Source: Saccoglossus kowalevskii (lineage: Eukaryota > Hemichordata > Enteropneusta > Harrimaniidae). From it: 31,334 nt of DNA. Numbering within the stretch: the stretch's first letter is position 1; each line of letters starts with the position of its first letter. Of the stretch, positions 11,326 through 23,613 are shown piece after piece. The notes under the pieces are model-generated. The model was not told the DNA's origin. It worked only from the letters and a program-made list of their open reading frames with translations, and did no database searches. The DNA lies in assembly GCF_000003605.2 (NCBI RefSeq), contig NW_003106595.1, positions 539,069-570,402 of the forward strand, read 5' to 3'. The translations under genes and the position numbers were made by a program.

Positions 11326-12338
11326 GTGAGCAATTCACACCCCCTCCACGTCGAGTGACTTCTTGACCGTGTCCCGCAGTGTACTTTTTGTTCTTCTAGT
11401 TTACTGCCCTCAACGGCACTTAATCATACTAGTTGTTTTCAATATCTACTGGAAAGCGTGTATTTGGAGGTTAGGCAGTTTTTCAATTGTATGGGTTTAG
11501 ATGTGTAAGTGTATTGTGTTACGAATCAGTAGTAAATAATCCAAACAACGATACTGTGAACTCTCTTGTGCATGTTTCTAAATAAACTACATAGTTATTG
11601 GGAACGAGGACTCATGTTTATATTAGTCGCGAATATATCTATAGCGCTGACTTATTCAAACAATTGGTGACTTACTGTCACACTTAACAAACTGACAGAT
11701 GTGTTCTTGAGAAAATTATGGCAAATTCGACAGTGGTTGATTTCGCGGGGGAAATAGTGCACAGGATCTCGTTACTCCGCAGAGCTCAAGTGCGTGTTCG
11801 CTATTTGAGTTTCGTGGGTACGTTACCATACTGGGTGATGTAGAGTTTGTTATCTTCATGTTCAATTACGCCGAATACAAGTACATTATCACGTGGGGGA
11901 GGAATCTTCAATTATTTCAGCTGCAGGTGTATGGCCTCCTTTCGACGGTGGTAAAGCTCATATTATTCAGTGTTATCTGGAAGTAGAACGAACACAAAAT
12001 CTGGGCATTTCAAACTAACTGGACACAAGTAGTGAAGGTCTGCATTGAAACATCAAAATGGTGAGAATTGTTTGGGAATGAAGATTGCAAACGGAAATAG
12101 CAGGGAAGAATTTAGCTTGAAACTCGTATTTTACGTACTTCCGTAATTTCAGTTAATGGACAATCTCACGTTCGCGTTTTCTCTTGGGAGGATTCGGGGG
12201 AAAGCCCACATGAATATCCTTAAACCGATTACTGTACCCTCATGCCAGAATAAATATCTATATAGGTTGGTGGCGCTGTTTAGCGTGGTTCATTTGTTTG
12301 ACCCACTGTAAAATGGAAAGCGATTCCCTTTTTTTTCG

Positions 12339-12563
12339 TGACGTCACATTGTGTTCGTGATAGGTGGAATAATAGTCTGCATGACAATGGCGGGGGGAAT
12401 GTATTTAAATATGCATGAATGGCGGACCCAACAATGAGAGTGATGTACTGAGTCACGCTGGCATACTGGCAGTGTAAACGAACACACCTCGAAAAAGAGG
12501 ACTTCATAAATAATCTGTACATCTCGTCAATCCACAGAATGTATACTCGCTAGTCTGGACATG
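12339..12563 (+). promoter_or_regulatory. Candidate promoter and 5' untranslated exon of gene B
   Basis: A perfect CRE palindrome TGACGTCA lies at 12339-12346, an AT-rich TATTTAAATAT near 12401, and a perfect AP-1 site TGAGTCA at 12449-12455. A strong splice donor follows (ACATG then GTAAGT) with the exon end at 12563. The order CRE, AT box, AP-1, exon, donor looks like a promoter reading right. Its assignment to gene B rests on orientation and the absence of another plus-strand gene before 17320. Confidence 0.35.
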
Positions 12564-13677
12564 GTAAGTTACTTGTTTCTCACTGTTTCTTTTCCTACTC
12601 ATTCGTGTATTGGACGTTTTATATGAAAAAAAATGCCTGCTTACAAAGTGACGCCATTTTGAAACGTATATCATATGTCGATCGTCAACGCCCAGAACTT
12701 AAATATGTGGATTATAATCCAAGTTAACTCAAAACGTCAAAAAATTATTAAATCACGCATGTATGTATGTTAAACCACGCGCGATTTGCCAATGTCTCTC
12801 CATGCGAATTTACATCGCGTTCTGAATGGGCTGAAAATAATTGTGTTGACCTCCACCTGATGATTCGGCCGGGACGCATACAACGTGTTTATATTTTTTA
12901 AAAGTGACCCAATTTAGTTTCGTAGTCATAGCATGCAGCTGTTTTTTTTTACCTCAATCGTTATATTTAAATCGTTGTTGAAGACTTTGACACGACCTCG
13001 TATTTATAAAAATAACATAAACCCCCCAAAAAGGCTTGATGTAAACGTAATACCAGTATATTGTGTGATGGCCTTGGTGTTTAGTCGAGCAGTGGCATCA
13101 GCCGTCACGGTGTCTGTTTTGTGTATACGACTATGTCGCAAGTAGGCCGTGTTAGAAGGAATGGCCTATATAAAACGAACACGTTACTCGCTTGGCACAA
13201 GTAATTTAAAATACTCTTTGATTCGCGTCGGCTAGCCACCGGTGCTACACACAATACAAGAGGAATCGTTATAGTGAATGAATGTACGTAAGAATAAGTA
13301 TAATTGCAAGGCGTGTGTGACCTCACCGCGCCCAACATTACGAAACGGTACACTGACAACAATGTATACTGCACTAGCTTTAGAAATAAAGCGTCAATTC
13401 TTTCCAAGGTTCTATTTTATTCTTTTATGTCACATGACAGCTAATATAACTGTCTGTAAATGATGTGGTTGTCGCATATGATATTTTACATAATCGTTAT
13501 TTGAAACAAGCCAAGGGTAACATTGTTAGTTTAGGTGCACATAGTCGTACTACTACACAGTACACTTCAAGTTGATATTATCAGAGACGATAGAAATTGA
13601 CCTCCGTTTTGTAATCAACTATCATATACATGTATGATTGGTTTCAAAGATTTAACATGGTCGACGATGACCAGGTG

Positions 13678-13839
13678 CAGTGACGGATCCAGCAAAATGT
13701 ATTTGGGGGGGGGGGTCCAAGCTACGCTTCAGATATACGGATCGTAAATCGCAGAGAAGCTGTGCGTTATCCAGATGATACGAATCGTCATGCGTTTGGG
13801 GGGGCATGGCCCCCCTCGCCCCCTCTGGATCCGCCTCTG
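13678..13839. mobile_element. 162-bp hAT-type MITE with perfect 8-bp target duplication
   Basis: The ends are CAGTGACGGATCCAG and CTGGATCCGCCTCTG, an imperfect inverted pair. Both flanks carry ACCAGGTG (13670-13677 and 13840-13847), the 8-bp duplication typical of hAT transposases. The interior has G-runs near 13706 and 13797 and a C-rich run near 13810. The CAGnGGCGGATCCAG end type is widespread in animal genomes. It is non-coding. Confidence 0.92.
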
Positions 13840-15954
13840 ACCAGGTGGGTGGTTGAGTGGTTGGCTGGAATGGCCATATGATTGCCTGGGACGACTATGA
13901 TATTCAATATTAATGTCATTCTTAATCGGATTTTCTAGAGAGAAAAAAAATGGACGAATGCCATCAATGCCGACAATTCTTTTGGAGACTACTCGAGCTA
14001 TGGTGACTGCAAAGGCAAACCAATTCTGTGATGTTGTATTTTAATGTTATATATATTTGCTAGGCCGTTCAAAATAACCAAGGACACCAACTTTCAACTT
14101 AAAGGCTTTCAATATAAAATAATTAAGTTTCTTTTTAGCTACAAACTATAATTTAATTAAAATGAGGAAAACTATATCGGCGTTGTGCACATTCTGCCAG
14201 TCGGGACTGGAAATAACATAACTTTATTTCACGATTGCATTAGAGTTTTTGGTCACGTTTTGTTAATGGATAAAATACAAAACAGGATGTATGGACTCGG
14301 ACACTTTACGTAGTTACTAGGTAACGATAAACAATGATAGGTAATTTGGATTTCTCTGTAAATTTAGTTATTATTCAAAAATAAACAAAATAAACACAGC
14401 TGCGTTTAGTGATTCCAATAACCTGAAACAAAAGATACAAAACATAAGATTCAAATAACATCAATTTTCTTGTGATTTCAATTTATCACTTTTGAATTAT
14501 GTAGTAATTTACTGACTCAACGTGTCATGTATTTTGTTTGTCCCTTTACTTTTCTGTCTTTTTTTCTGTTTTATATAATACTTCTGCTTGACCTAGATAC
14601 ATAACACGCATTTCAAATGTATATGCTATAATAGGTTTTACTGTAGGTACCTGACTTTATCTTAGCTCAGATAACTATTGGAATCGGTGTGTAGTTTTCG
14701 AGATATGAGTGGGTCATTGAACTGACCGGCGTGTTTTCACGTTTTTTACCAACACACGTCATGATGTGCTGTGTACTCTGAGGCATGCGAATTACCTAGA
14801 TAAAACTAAAAACCTTTGTATGAAAACATGACGCATTTTAGTGAGGGTGTGTGAAAAGATTTCTCCAAGTAGGATTGTTTAAATGTTTGGATAAGAAAAA
14901 TTGGATGACTGAAGGTCCCGAGTGAAAAGTGGACGCCCGAACAAATATACCATGTTCCCCCTCAACCAATACATGGTACCCCGTAATCCAAATCGCGGTT
15001 CCCCATGTCGTTCACCGGCGCAGCCAGACACACAATTGTGGAATGTCACGACAATAGCTGACATTGAACTTAATTATATGAACGCATTTGAACTGTTTGG
15101 ACACAATTGAACTTATGCCCCAATGACGCGAGAAGTTAACGCCTTTTATAGACGGTTGTTTACAACATTGATAAGTCATTTGAATTTTACACCTACTGTA
15201 CCACGTTTGTCGCAACGTCTATTGCTGTTATAGTTACTGTTTAAATGAATCCACAATTTCGACTACAAAATACATGTAAATCGTCAAACATTCGTGGTGA
15301 AAAACTGATATTATGTTTTAAAAATAACCTAACCATGGCAACCGGCCTGTGGTCACTAGAACGCGTCGTGTCAGTGAACTCTTTGGGAAGAAGTGAACTA
15401 TTGGGCGGGATTTTCACATAATTTTTCCCTAATTGAACTTGAGTGTCATCCTCTGATAATAAACAAGTTATCCTTAAGTGTTGAAGACACGTAACATCGA
15501 TGATAATGTATTAATTTGTTTCATTGACACCCCGTGCTAATTTAGCCTACCTCGTATGAGTTGCACACATTCAACGGTAAAGTAAAGCGTGTCCATGGTA
15601 ACATCACACTTCGTACAGTAATCTTATTCGAACAGCGCAGATTTCATTTGTTCTGCTCCTCAGAAACAGTGAATGTCTGTCTGGGTTTTTGTTGTAAATA
15701 GAAAACGCCCATGATGTATTTACATGCGTGAATGATGTACGCAGATACTATAACACGCTATAATCCCATTACGATATTCAGCGTAATAGCTTCCCCGGGT
15801 TCTAATGAGACCCCCTTATACTAAAAACACGACATCCCAGAATCAGTCCTTAGAAAAGAATGCAGTGTGAATCCTTTTTAAAACTATATAAATTTTTATT
15901 TTAAACATTAGGCACCTCACATGATTTATACGTTCTGGTTTCGTTTTATTCCAG

Positions 15955-16018
15955 GAGATCAGGCGATGACGTCAAATTTTATAATTTAGAATATATTTTA
16001 CAACAACAACAACAGCAG
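15955..16018 (+). other. Candidate 64-nt internal 5' exon of gene B
   Basis: A pyrimidine-rich acceptor (TTTCGTTTTATTCCAG) and a strong donor (CAGCAG then GTAAGG) bound 64 nt containing TGACGTCA and an ACAACAACAACAGCAG stretch. One frame is open throughout, ending in Gln repeats, but it does not join in frame to the exon at 17320. I read it as a possible untranslated exon; an alternative or spurious exon is possible. Confidence 0.35.
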
Positions 16019-16614
16019 GTAAGGTAGTTTCCTTTTTATCATGCATCGATATCCTTGCAATTTAAATAATTAATATCCCATTATCGACCACATGACCACC
16101 TTTTCTTGGTCTGTATTGTGAAATTATTATGATACTCGAATTAATTTTATCATTACTCGCAAATACTGGTTCGGAAATAGATGTGTACGAGTTGGCCTAT
16201 ACACATACAATTTTATCGGCGGCAAGGATTCTCCGTGGTCAAATAATACACCTGACGTTCGTCACGGTCTGTGGTAATGTGTAGCCAGTGAGGAGCAATT
16301 TACTTGCCTGCCTTCGTTGAAAAGACTGCCGTCGATCATTGGAGGGAAATTGATTCGGCATGGACGTTCACTGACTGGGAGATTTGCATCTTTTCAAATT
16401 CGGTATAATTACATTTTGACTTTCGTCTTCAGTGGCTTTTTAAAAGAAGCATCCGGACTGTTTCCTTTTTATCTCTACACTTGTGCATACATATTATTAT
16501 TTACTAGTACTAAGTATTGTCACTGTTGTTTTATACAATTGTGTAAACACATAATTTTACCAGGTACCCTAAACCATAGAGTACGACGCGGTCGTTTGTC
16601 GTCCACCGATGATA

Positions 16615-16660
16615 GTGGTGGTGGTGGTGGTGGTGGTGGTGGTGGTGGTGGTGGTGGTGG
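16615..16660. repeat. (GTG)15 trinucleotide repeat
   Basis: An uninterrupted GTG/GGT run of 46 bp. It creates a poly-Gly open frame that is not supported as a gene. Confidence 0.95.
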
Positions 16661-17324
16661 GGAGGGTAAACTAGGTCTAGCTATTCAATGAATCCATCAA
16701 TAATCGTGATAGATTTTATGACATTGCAGAACCACGCGAATGAGACGTTGGCTGTATTTAAATTTCAATGTGGTGTTGTAGCAATATTGGGTTGGTCGCT
16801 GTCAACAACCATCAGTCAGGAACCTGACAAGCCCGAACAATTGTGGACTTGTTAAGGTGGTCGAAATGCCACGTCATGAGTACTGTGAATGGACTCAGAA
16901 ATTATCAATGCCAATACGTTGGTATAGATATGAGCCAGAAACACGACACTGCGATAGATACATCTGTGTGTCCGTTATAATTTCTATACATCAAAACACG
17001 CCCGTTGTGTTGTTTTGCATTTGTTGTATCGTGAGTGTTATGTTGTGTCATTGCCTGGACGTTCATATACCAGGGGGTGTGGTCACATTAAAAAGCTATG
17101 CGCCGTGGTTATTCCTTTGATCTCCGTCTTTTAGGTTGGGCCGATTGTTATCCCTTTCCCTCACTCTAAACTAACAGCCAAGCCTACCAGATCTATTAGA
17201 TCTCTAATTTAGATATTGAATCATGTTTGCAGATGTATTTAAAACTTTGAAGTCCGCTAAAAAAACATACCACTGACATATTATATAATTTTAGCTGTTT
17301 ACGTCGTTTTGATTTTCAGGTAAA

Positions 17325-19818
17325 ATGGATAAAGACACTATCATGATAGTTATTATTACGGTGGCCTGTATAGTGGTCTTCGTTATATTGGTCGTATTTC
17401 TCGTCGTGGCATGGCATGTAATTAAACGAAGGTAAGAAATACAATCGGTCAATATTCATTGAGGGCGCATTCTACAAGAGGCTTGTGTGACAGGTGCTAT
17501 ATATAGTGGTGTTTAATTTCTCAATTAACAAATATATGATTGCATGCAATGCCTATGGTGTACATTTCACGTGGGATCAAGGAGTATTTTATAATAATAT
17601 ATTATTCCCCTCGGCCATAATTTCATAACGTAATACATAAACTTCTTCAACATTTTATTTCAACAGACAAAAAAAGGCAAGGTACGTATAAGCATGTGAT
17701 TTTAGATTTATTTACTTTTGCTCTGTGTGCATGTTCCCATCCTTTTCTTTTTTTGATCCGACACGACAGATGGGCACATTTTCAATTATATAGCGCCCTC
17801 TCGCGACTAAGTCTGTTTTGCTTGAATCAGATAGCTGTTTAGGTTTTATATCCACCACTCTATAGATGTATTCGAATTTTTAAATGTGTGCAACGGGAAC
17901 TCTGCCAGTGAATGACAGGCCATCTCTCTATTGATCTACTACCAGAATACTGAACTTGGGCCACACTCTGACAGACTACTAGAGTAAAACACACACGTCA
18001 CGGAAAATGTTTCTTCATATACCTTGAGTGTATAGACTCCCGGATACACTAATTTGTTAGTTGCTCTTTATAAAACGGCTCTGAAAAAACGGATGTGGAT
18101 CTGGTTGCTTAGCAATTTGGGGGAATGATTTTTCATTTACAACTTGAAACGTTATGGATGAGTGCTAATGACAATTCAAGGAGGGGGGGGGGGCACAATG
18201 ATCATTCGACTATGTTTTGGTCGGAATGGCATATAAACAACAATGGTAGAAAATGATTTTCCATCGATTTACCCAGTCATATTTCCAGAAGAGCTTGCTC
18301 TTAAAAACAAGTAATACATAGAAATAAAAATGTTTGCAATGACTATTCCATGCCAGATAACTCATTGATTCTGAAGTGTGTGAATGACCTGGATCCAGTT
18401 GCTATGACGATAGTATATTTTCAAACATACTTCACCATTGTCAATTAGGATCATTCTGATTCTTTGAGTGAATAAACTATCCAGGACATTATTTCAAAAA
18501 GAAATTAGAACTTGTGTTAATATCTATTCTTGGTAAAAAGAAATATTAATACAGAAGGGCAGCGTAAGTGTTAGTGAGAATAAGAAATTTGTATTGTGAG
18601 CATAGGTCTGTTTTTTCGGAGTACTAGTACCTTGTAGTTTAGTAGTGAAATACACCTGTACACAAAAAGTGGAGTTAATAAATGTGCTTAATTGAAATCT
18701 TATTTTCAAGGTTGCGTACCCTCTTTTTATCTGATTCAGTGTTCAGTTGACACAGTGTGGTCGGCTGCACTTAGGGGGTAACTATTAGTTTACATAATCT
18801 TGTCACAAGAGTGCCAGTTCTCGACAACCCATATTGATCATCCTTCGTTCATTCATTCAGGAACAAAGAAGTTGACGAAATTCAGCATGTGACGGACGTG
18901 GACGAGGTAGACGCTGTCATCAGAGCAGAAGTCGGAAAACACGAACACACTATAACTTCAAACCCAGCGTACGGTAAAGAAGATCTCGTAGAAGCTGAGG
19001 TAAATGACACGTGTTGTTTCACATCCGTTGCAATACCGTGACATTTCGTCATTTCCACCCGACAGTGGCCGAAGTGGTGGTTTTGAACCTAGTCCAGTGA
19101 TGAATATATCAAACCGACGAAATAATGTTCTATGAATCCCATTTTTAGCTGTATGGTCGAGAGATCCGCCACAACTCGTGCCCATAGTTTAGAGCCTTAG
19201 GCCCTCAGCGTCTCCGGTCATTGACTTGGTTTTAAGAGAGAGAGAGAGAGAGAGCATTGTCATTGATGTTGTCTTAACATTATCACAGTTTAAAACTCGA
19301 ACTATCATATGCAATGCAATAATATGTAGTTTTTTTAGATAAATACGAGGGATTAATAAAATAGTACTTATTGCTTTGTTTTTTTGTGTTTTCAGAACGG
19401 CTTGCCATCGGTGCCCGTTGACCTCGCCAGAGAATTTGACGGTGATTTTGAAGAAGGCAAAGAGGTGTCTGAGACTGGTTCGAACTACTCATTCACACCG
19501 GAAAACTTAGAAGATGGCTATAAAAATAAGCTATCAATTTTGGACAAAAACACGTGGGGAGGTGTACACATGAATACGTCAGAAGCAGACGCAGAATTTG
19601 ATTTTAATATGTTCCACCCTATACGTGGGATTCACTCTAAATCGGACGGTAACCTACACAACTCGTCGCTGCAGCGTGGACATCATAATGTGGCGGATCT
19701 TTACGAAGCCGGACAAGCGCTCACCGTGAACGGAGGTTTTCCCGTTACAAATCCCTGTCTCAATAACACTACCGGTTCACGCCTTCTCTGGCAAAAGAAA
19801 CGGTTCAAAAATTTTTAG
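17325..19818 (+). CDS. Gene B: single-pass membrane protein with NPAY cytoplasmic tail, 227 aa, 4 coding exons
   Basis: Family not recognised. Coding exons: 17320-17431 (ATG at 17325, context AAAATGG), 17667-17681 (15-nt microexon), 18861-18999 and 19396-19818; phases 2, 2 and 0 join cleanly. Residues 1-4 are MDKD; about 5-30 form one very hydrophobic helix of mostly Ile, Val, Leu and Phe. KRRQKKAR at 34-41 follows as a stop-transfer signal, placing the tail inside the cell. The tail is acidic at first, then has TSNPAY (73-78), two Tyr at 118 and 129, LSILD (133-137), GLPSVP at 89-94 and LLW at 217-219. NPxY motifs in other proteins bind PTB-domain proteins and clathrin adaptors, so a recruiting or endocytic role is inferred. 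The frame stays open from the ATG back to the acceptor, so an upstream ectodomain exon remains possible. It is a tandem relative of the gene at 23614. Confidence 0.8.
17667..17681 (+). other. 15-nt frame-preserving microexon of gene B
   Basis: ACAAAAAAAGGCAAG sits between a good acceptor (TTTTATTTCAACAG) and a good donor (GTACGT). It adds RQKKA to the basic segment just inside the membrane. The flanking exons join in the same frame with or without it, since AG plus G also gives Arg. It could be a regulated cassette. Confidence 0.7.
19235..19254. repeat. (AG)10 microsatellite in the last intron of gene B
   Basis: A perfect AG run of 20 bp, 141 bp before the last coding exon. Confidence 0.9.
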
Positions 19819-20660
19819 AAATAAAAACTGAAATATATATATTATTTATACGTTCATTTCCGGATTGAACAAGACTTTTTAATATTACATTACATATTAT
19901 TAAAATGGCTTTAGACTATTTATAATATTAATAGTGCTATTACATTTAACAATTACAATTATAACAAATGTAAATAAACTTCCAGAAATAGAAAATTCAC
20001 ATTTTAAAATACAGACTATAAGTTCAAAAGTGGTGATTCATATGCTGTGTGTACCTAGTTGTATCCATGTTCATCTCGTCAATACTGCTTGCTGCCATGT
20101 TTTCTTTGCTTTCTTTGTTCGTTTCCATATTATGATGCTTCAAATTTGACCTTTTATTAACTTTTACCTCATGTTTCAGGAAAAAAAAATTGTTGTATTC
20201 ATAATTTTATTCAAAAAAATGTTACTTAATGTGTAGGGATAGTGAATTGTGTTTATTTGGTAAAAAATGAAGAAAAACACATAAAAAAATGTTTTCGGCG
20301 GTAAATATTACAGTTTTATGTATCTATGTGTACGTAGACACGTCCGTGATATGTTGGATAAGCTCGTCCGATTTGCTGACGTAATAATGCTGCAGTCTAC
20401 CTGATATCTGAGTATTTTCCCAGACTCATTAATCCTTCCATTGTAATGTGTACATTATTTGTTGGTTCGGTGTTTATCAATGATTTCACATTCAGACTTC
20501 TTTACTAATATGTTTATGTTCTTATGTTTTCGTACTGATAATAAGGTTTGTTTTTATCTAAAGCCACCACTTTTACAGTGATGTGGATGAATACTGCCCT
20601 CTACGGAATTTTGTGTTTCGTACATTTTTTCTATGATAATAAATCATTTTATAATAATAA
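19819..20660 (+). other. 3' UTR of gene B with two poly(A) signals
   Basis: AATAAA at 19820-19825 begins two bases after the stop codon, and another lies at 20638-20643. The second is followed by T- and GT-rich sequence (TTTATGTATGTTTCG, later CAGTGTGTGTGC), so the full 3' UTR is probably about 0.85 kb. The first would leave almost no UTR. The stretch is very AT-rich with no coding signal. Confidence 0.5.
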
Positions 20661-22100
20661 TAACGTTGATTTATTTATGTATGTTTCGTTCTTTTGAAAC
20701 CAAATTTGTATTGCAGTGTGTGTGCTTTATGTATAGTGCTCGTTAACAGCCTGTCAGAAGGCTCGTTTTACTTTTAGGACGCTGTGAGTATGTTTTGTTT
20801 GTGGCAATCGACCAAGTGCTTCAAGTCCGCTGCTAAGATGTGATCATGTGTCGGTTCAGTCATCAAGAAGCGTGCGCTGCACTGGTACCATGACGTGACC
20901 ACGAGTCATAAACATCCGGTGACTTGAATGTACATTCTTTTTGACAATAGGGACGTATTGTACTTGTTGTCGAAATTGGCTGCATAAGAATGGGGACACT
21001 GTATAGAGGTTTTCGCGACACAACACCTCCACCACATAATGGGTCGCACTGTTTAATTTGTGCCAAAACAGTAAATCTTCTAAATACACAAGTAGATGCA
21101 TGAAAGTGAACAATTTTAAACTGGTAAACAAATAGTTCAAAACGTAAGGTGAAAATAATCCAAATGTAGGCAGTTCCTCAGTCACTTCCATTTCAATTCC
21201 CTCTCTTTAAAATCCGGTGTGGGCTATAAAAAAATCTTAGTTATGACGAATACTCTAATGATAATTACACGTGACAGGTCGGATTGAAAACTCGTTATAC
21301 GATTAAGTGAAACATAGCATTAACCCTTTCAAATGCTATAGTCCTTAGTTTGGTATGGGTTACGTATTATTTATGTTTCTCCACTTTCGATCATGGCTTC
21401 AACGTCATATTGCTAGTTGGTCATCATTCACTTTATTTCAGACTTCTAAACTGGTCTGACTGGTCTCATTAGGCGGCATGTCCATAGAGCTATGCAATGG
21501 GACCTCCAAGACGAACCGCAGTGATATTACAGTACTCCTGACTGGGAATTAATACCACAAAGTATAAGTTTCACGATTTGTATTTCACACCGTAGGACCA
21601 CTGTATAATACAACATATTAATAGTTGCATGTTGGTGAGATATTAATATCTTTCCCTAATTGATTTCAACTATAGTACCGAGATATGGAAAATCTAGAAT
21701 ATTTGATACAGTGCCAAAAATGTTCATTGTCTGACATTTCTCAGAATCAAATAACCATTACGTGTAATGACAGTTGCACTGAAACTGAATATTGAGAAAT
21801 TAGTAATCGGTATGGCTCTGTTCTGCTTCATATTATTCCCATCACCATGCAACCCCGTTGCTCGGCCCAAGGACACCAATGAAAACAAAACGCTTACACA
21901 CACCGCGTACCGCTTCGCTGGATACGTGGTCAGAGTACATTCTCATTACATTTCCTCACAAAATTTACCTGGAACTTGAATCATGCGAAACAAATGATGG
22001 CGAACTAATTGCGTTTCTGAGAATAAAGGATTTCAGTCAGCTGACTATGGTGGCGCTGGCTGGCGTCATTTCTCTTGCATTTGTGTGACTGTCGCCCACA
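20661..22100. other. Intergenic space between genes B and C
   Basis: No gene supported. A 111-codon ATG frame lies on the minus strand at 20856-21191 (see findings), without recognised family or splice context. The rest is unstructured AT-rich sequence. Confidence 0.5.
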
Positions 22101-22105
22101 TTACT

Positions 22106-22174
22106 CCAATCGGTCGAATACACAAAACGCAGCTGCGACGTCACGTGACCTGTGAAACTAGCGTTTGTGTAAAG
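22106..22174 (+). promoter_or_regulatory. Candidate promoter of gene C
   Basis: A CCAAT box (22106-22110) lies 27 bp before an overlapping CRE-like GACGTCAC (22137-22144) and E-box CACGTG (22142-22147). A splice-donor-like AAAG/GTAGGT comes next at 22174. A stronger donor (ACAAG then GTAAGC) ends a possible exon at 22421. Gene C's coding exon at 23578 opens with a splice acceptor and a UTR, so it needs an upstream untranslated exon. This is the best candidate area. Confidence 0.4.
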
Positions 22175-22753
22175 GTAGGTTTATTACACCACTATAAACA
22201 GGGAACATCTATTTGGAATGAGCGATTTCGTAGCGACAGCTAAGAAAAGCCTACCATCTGAACGATTACTAGTACACAGAGCCTCTCGGTGTTGTAATTG
22301 TGTTCATATCGATGTTCTAACACAAGTGACCTGTGGTTACTAGTATTTGTCAATAACAGTCTCTGGCGCACGTGTCTTTGAACGTTGACACTGGCGAACA
22401 CATTCGTAAATCATCACAAGGTAAGCGTCAACCTCCAATCAATTCATTCCTACGTCGACTCATGGGTCTACGTCTCCATGTAGTAGGGTACTGGCGACTG
22501 GGTGTGTCTGATTGCTTAATCGCCATTGTATGCTATGTATATGATGCGAGAGGGGAAATGTTACCTGGCTTGAAAGCATCATTTCATGTTAGACTGTATA
22601 ATTATATTGAAATGCAAGACTATTAATTCAGTTAAATTAGCCACACGCATATTCATGCGCATGTTCTTTTCGTATGTTTCAATAATATTAACATTAAACT
22701 GCTGACATGGTGTATGTCGTTCGTGCTGAAGTAGGTTATTGCCAAACGACCCT

Positions 22754-22772
22754 GGGGTGGGGTGGGTTAGGG
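22754..22772 (+). other. G-quadruplex motif
   Basis: GGGGTGGGGTGGGTTAGGG has four G-runs with loops of 1, 1 and 3 bases. It lies in the presumed first intron of gene C, on the coding strand. Confidence 0.7.
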
Positions 22773-23613
22773 TGGTGAACTATACTATAGACTATCCTCT
22801 TATCGGCTACATTCATAGCAATATATGGTTAATACCTCGGATGGTGTATAATTTGAACTTGACTTCTAAATATATACAATGAGATTGTATGTACCAGTGC
22901 GTTTTCATATGATGTATTTATTGTATCGCCCGCATGCGCACTGCGTTGTTTTTTACCCAGTCGGACGCATCATCCATGTTTAATTTAGAATATTCAATAA
23001 CAATACGTACCGTATATATAGCAGTATGTTGCCTAAGCAGTCATGTGGTCAACTTCGGTGTCAAGCTCCGGGTGTATGCGCATTCCCCGTTCATTGTGCA
23101 AGGGAAGGGACCGCGATGCCCGGGACGATGGATGGATGTAAGGAGAAATCATGACATACATCAATGTGCCGATATGTACGCTGAATGAAATCGGACATGT
23201 CTTCCGTCAGATTAGCCTAATTCATAATTTTTATATTTTTAAGATTAAGAAAAAAAATTACATTTCCAGAAATGTGCTTGAGCACATCTATAATATCACC
23301 TACCAATACCCGTCCCTTCTCTCCTGGGTGAAGCCTGGGGTACTTCACATCCAATTGAAAAAATAAAATAGAAAGGACGCTTTTTGGCCCAAATATTGGT
23401 TATGGAAGTTAACCCACCCCGGCCTCGACCTCATCAGGCCCCAGAATCTGTTATAGACCACAGTCCCTGAATATGACAATGTTGAGGGACTGTGTATGGA
23501 TACGTCGGAATTTTGGGACACAACTCGTATTATAAAATAAAACCAATCTTCACACCAATAATCATTATTTATCACAGGAACCGCAGTGGAGTTTTGCTGT
23601 CCCAAATTAAGTT

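Noticed and set aside
16317-16691. 124-codon frame with poly-Gly, whose GGAGG/GTAAAC donor-like end could join in frame (phase 1) to the gene B membrane exon
   Set aside because: It begins with TTG, has no ATG, and its Gly tract is a microsatellite. The in-frame join is a one-in-three chance event, and gene C has nothing similar.
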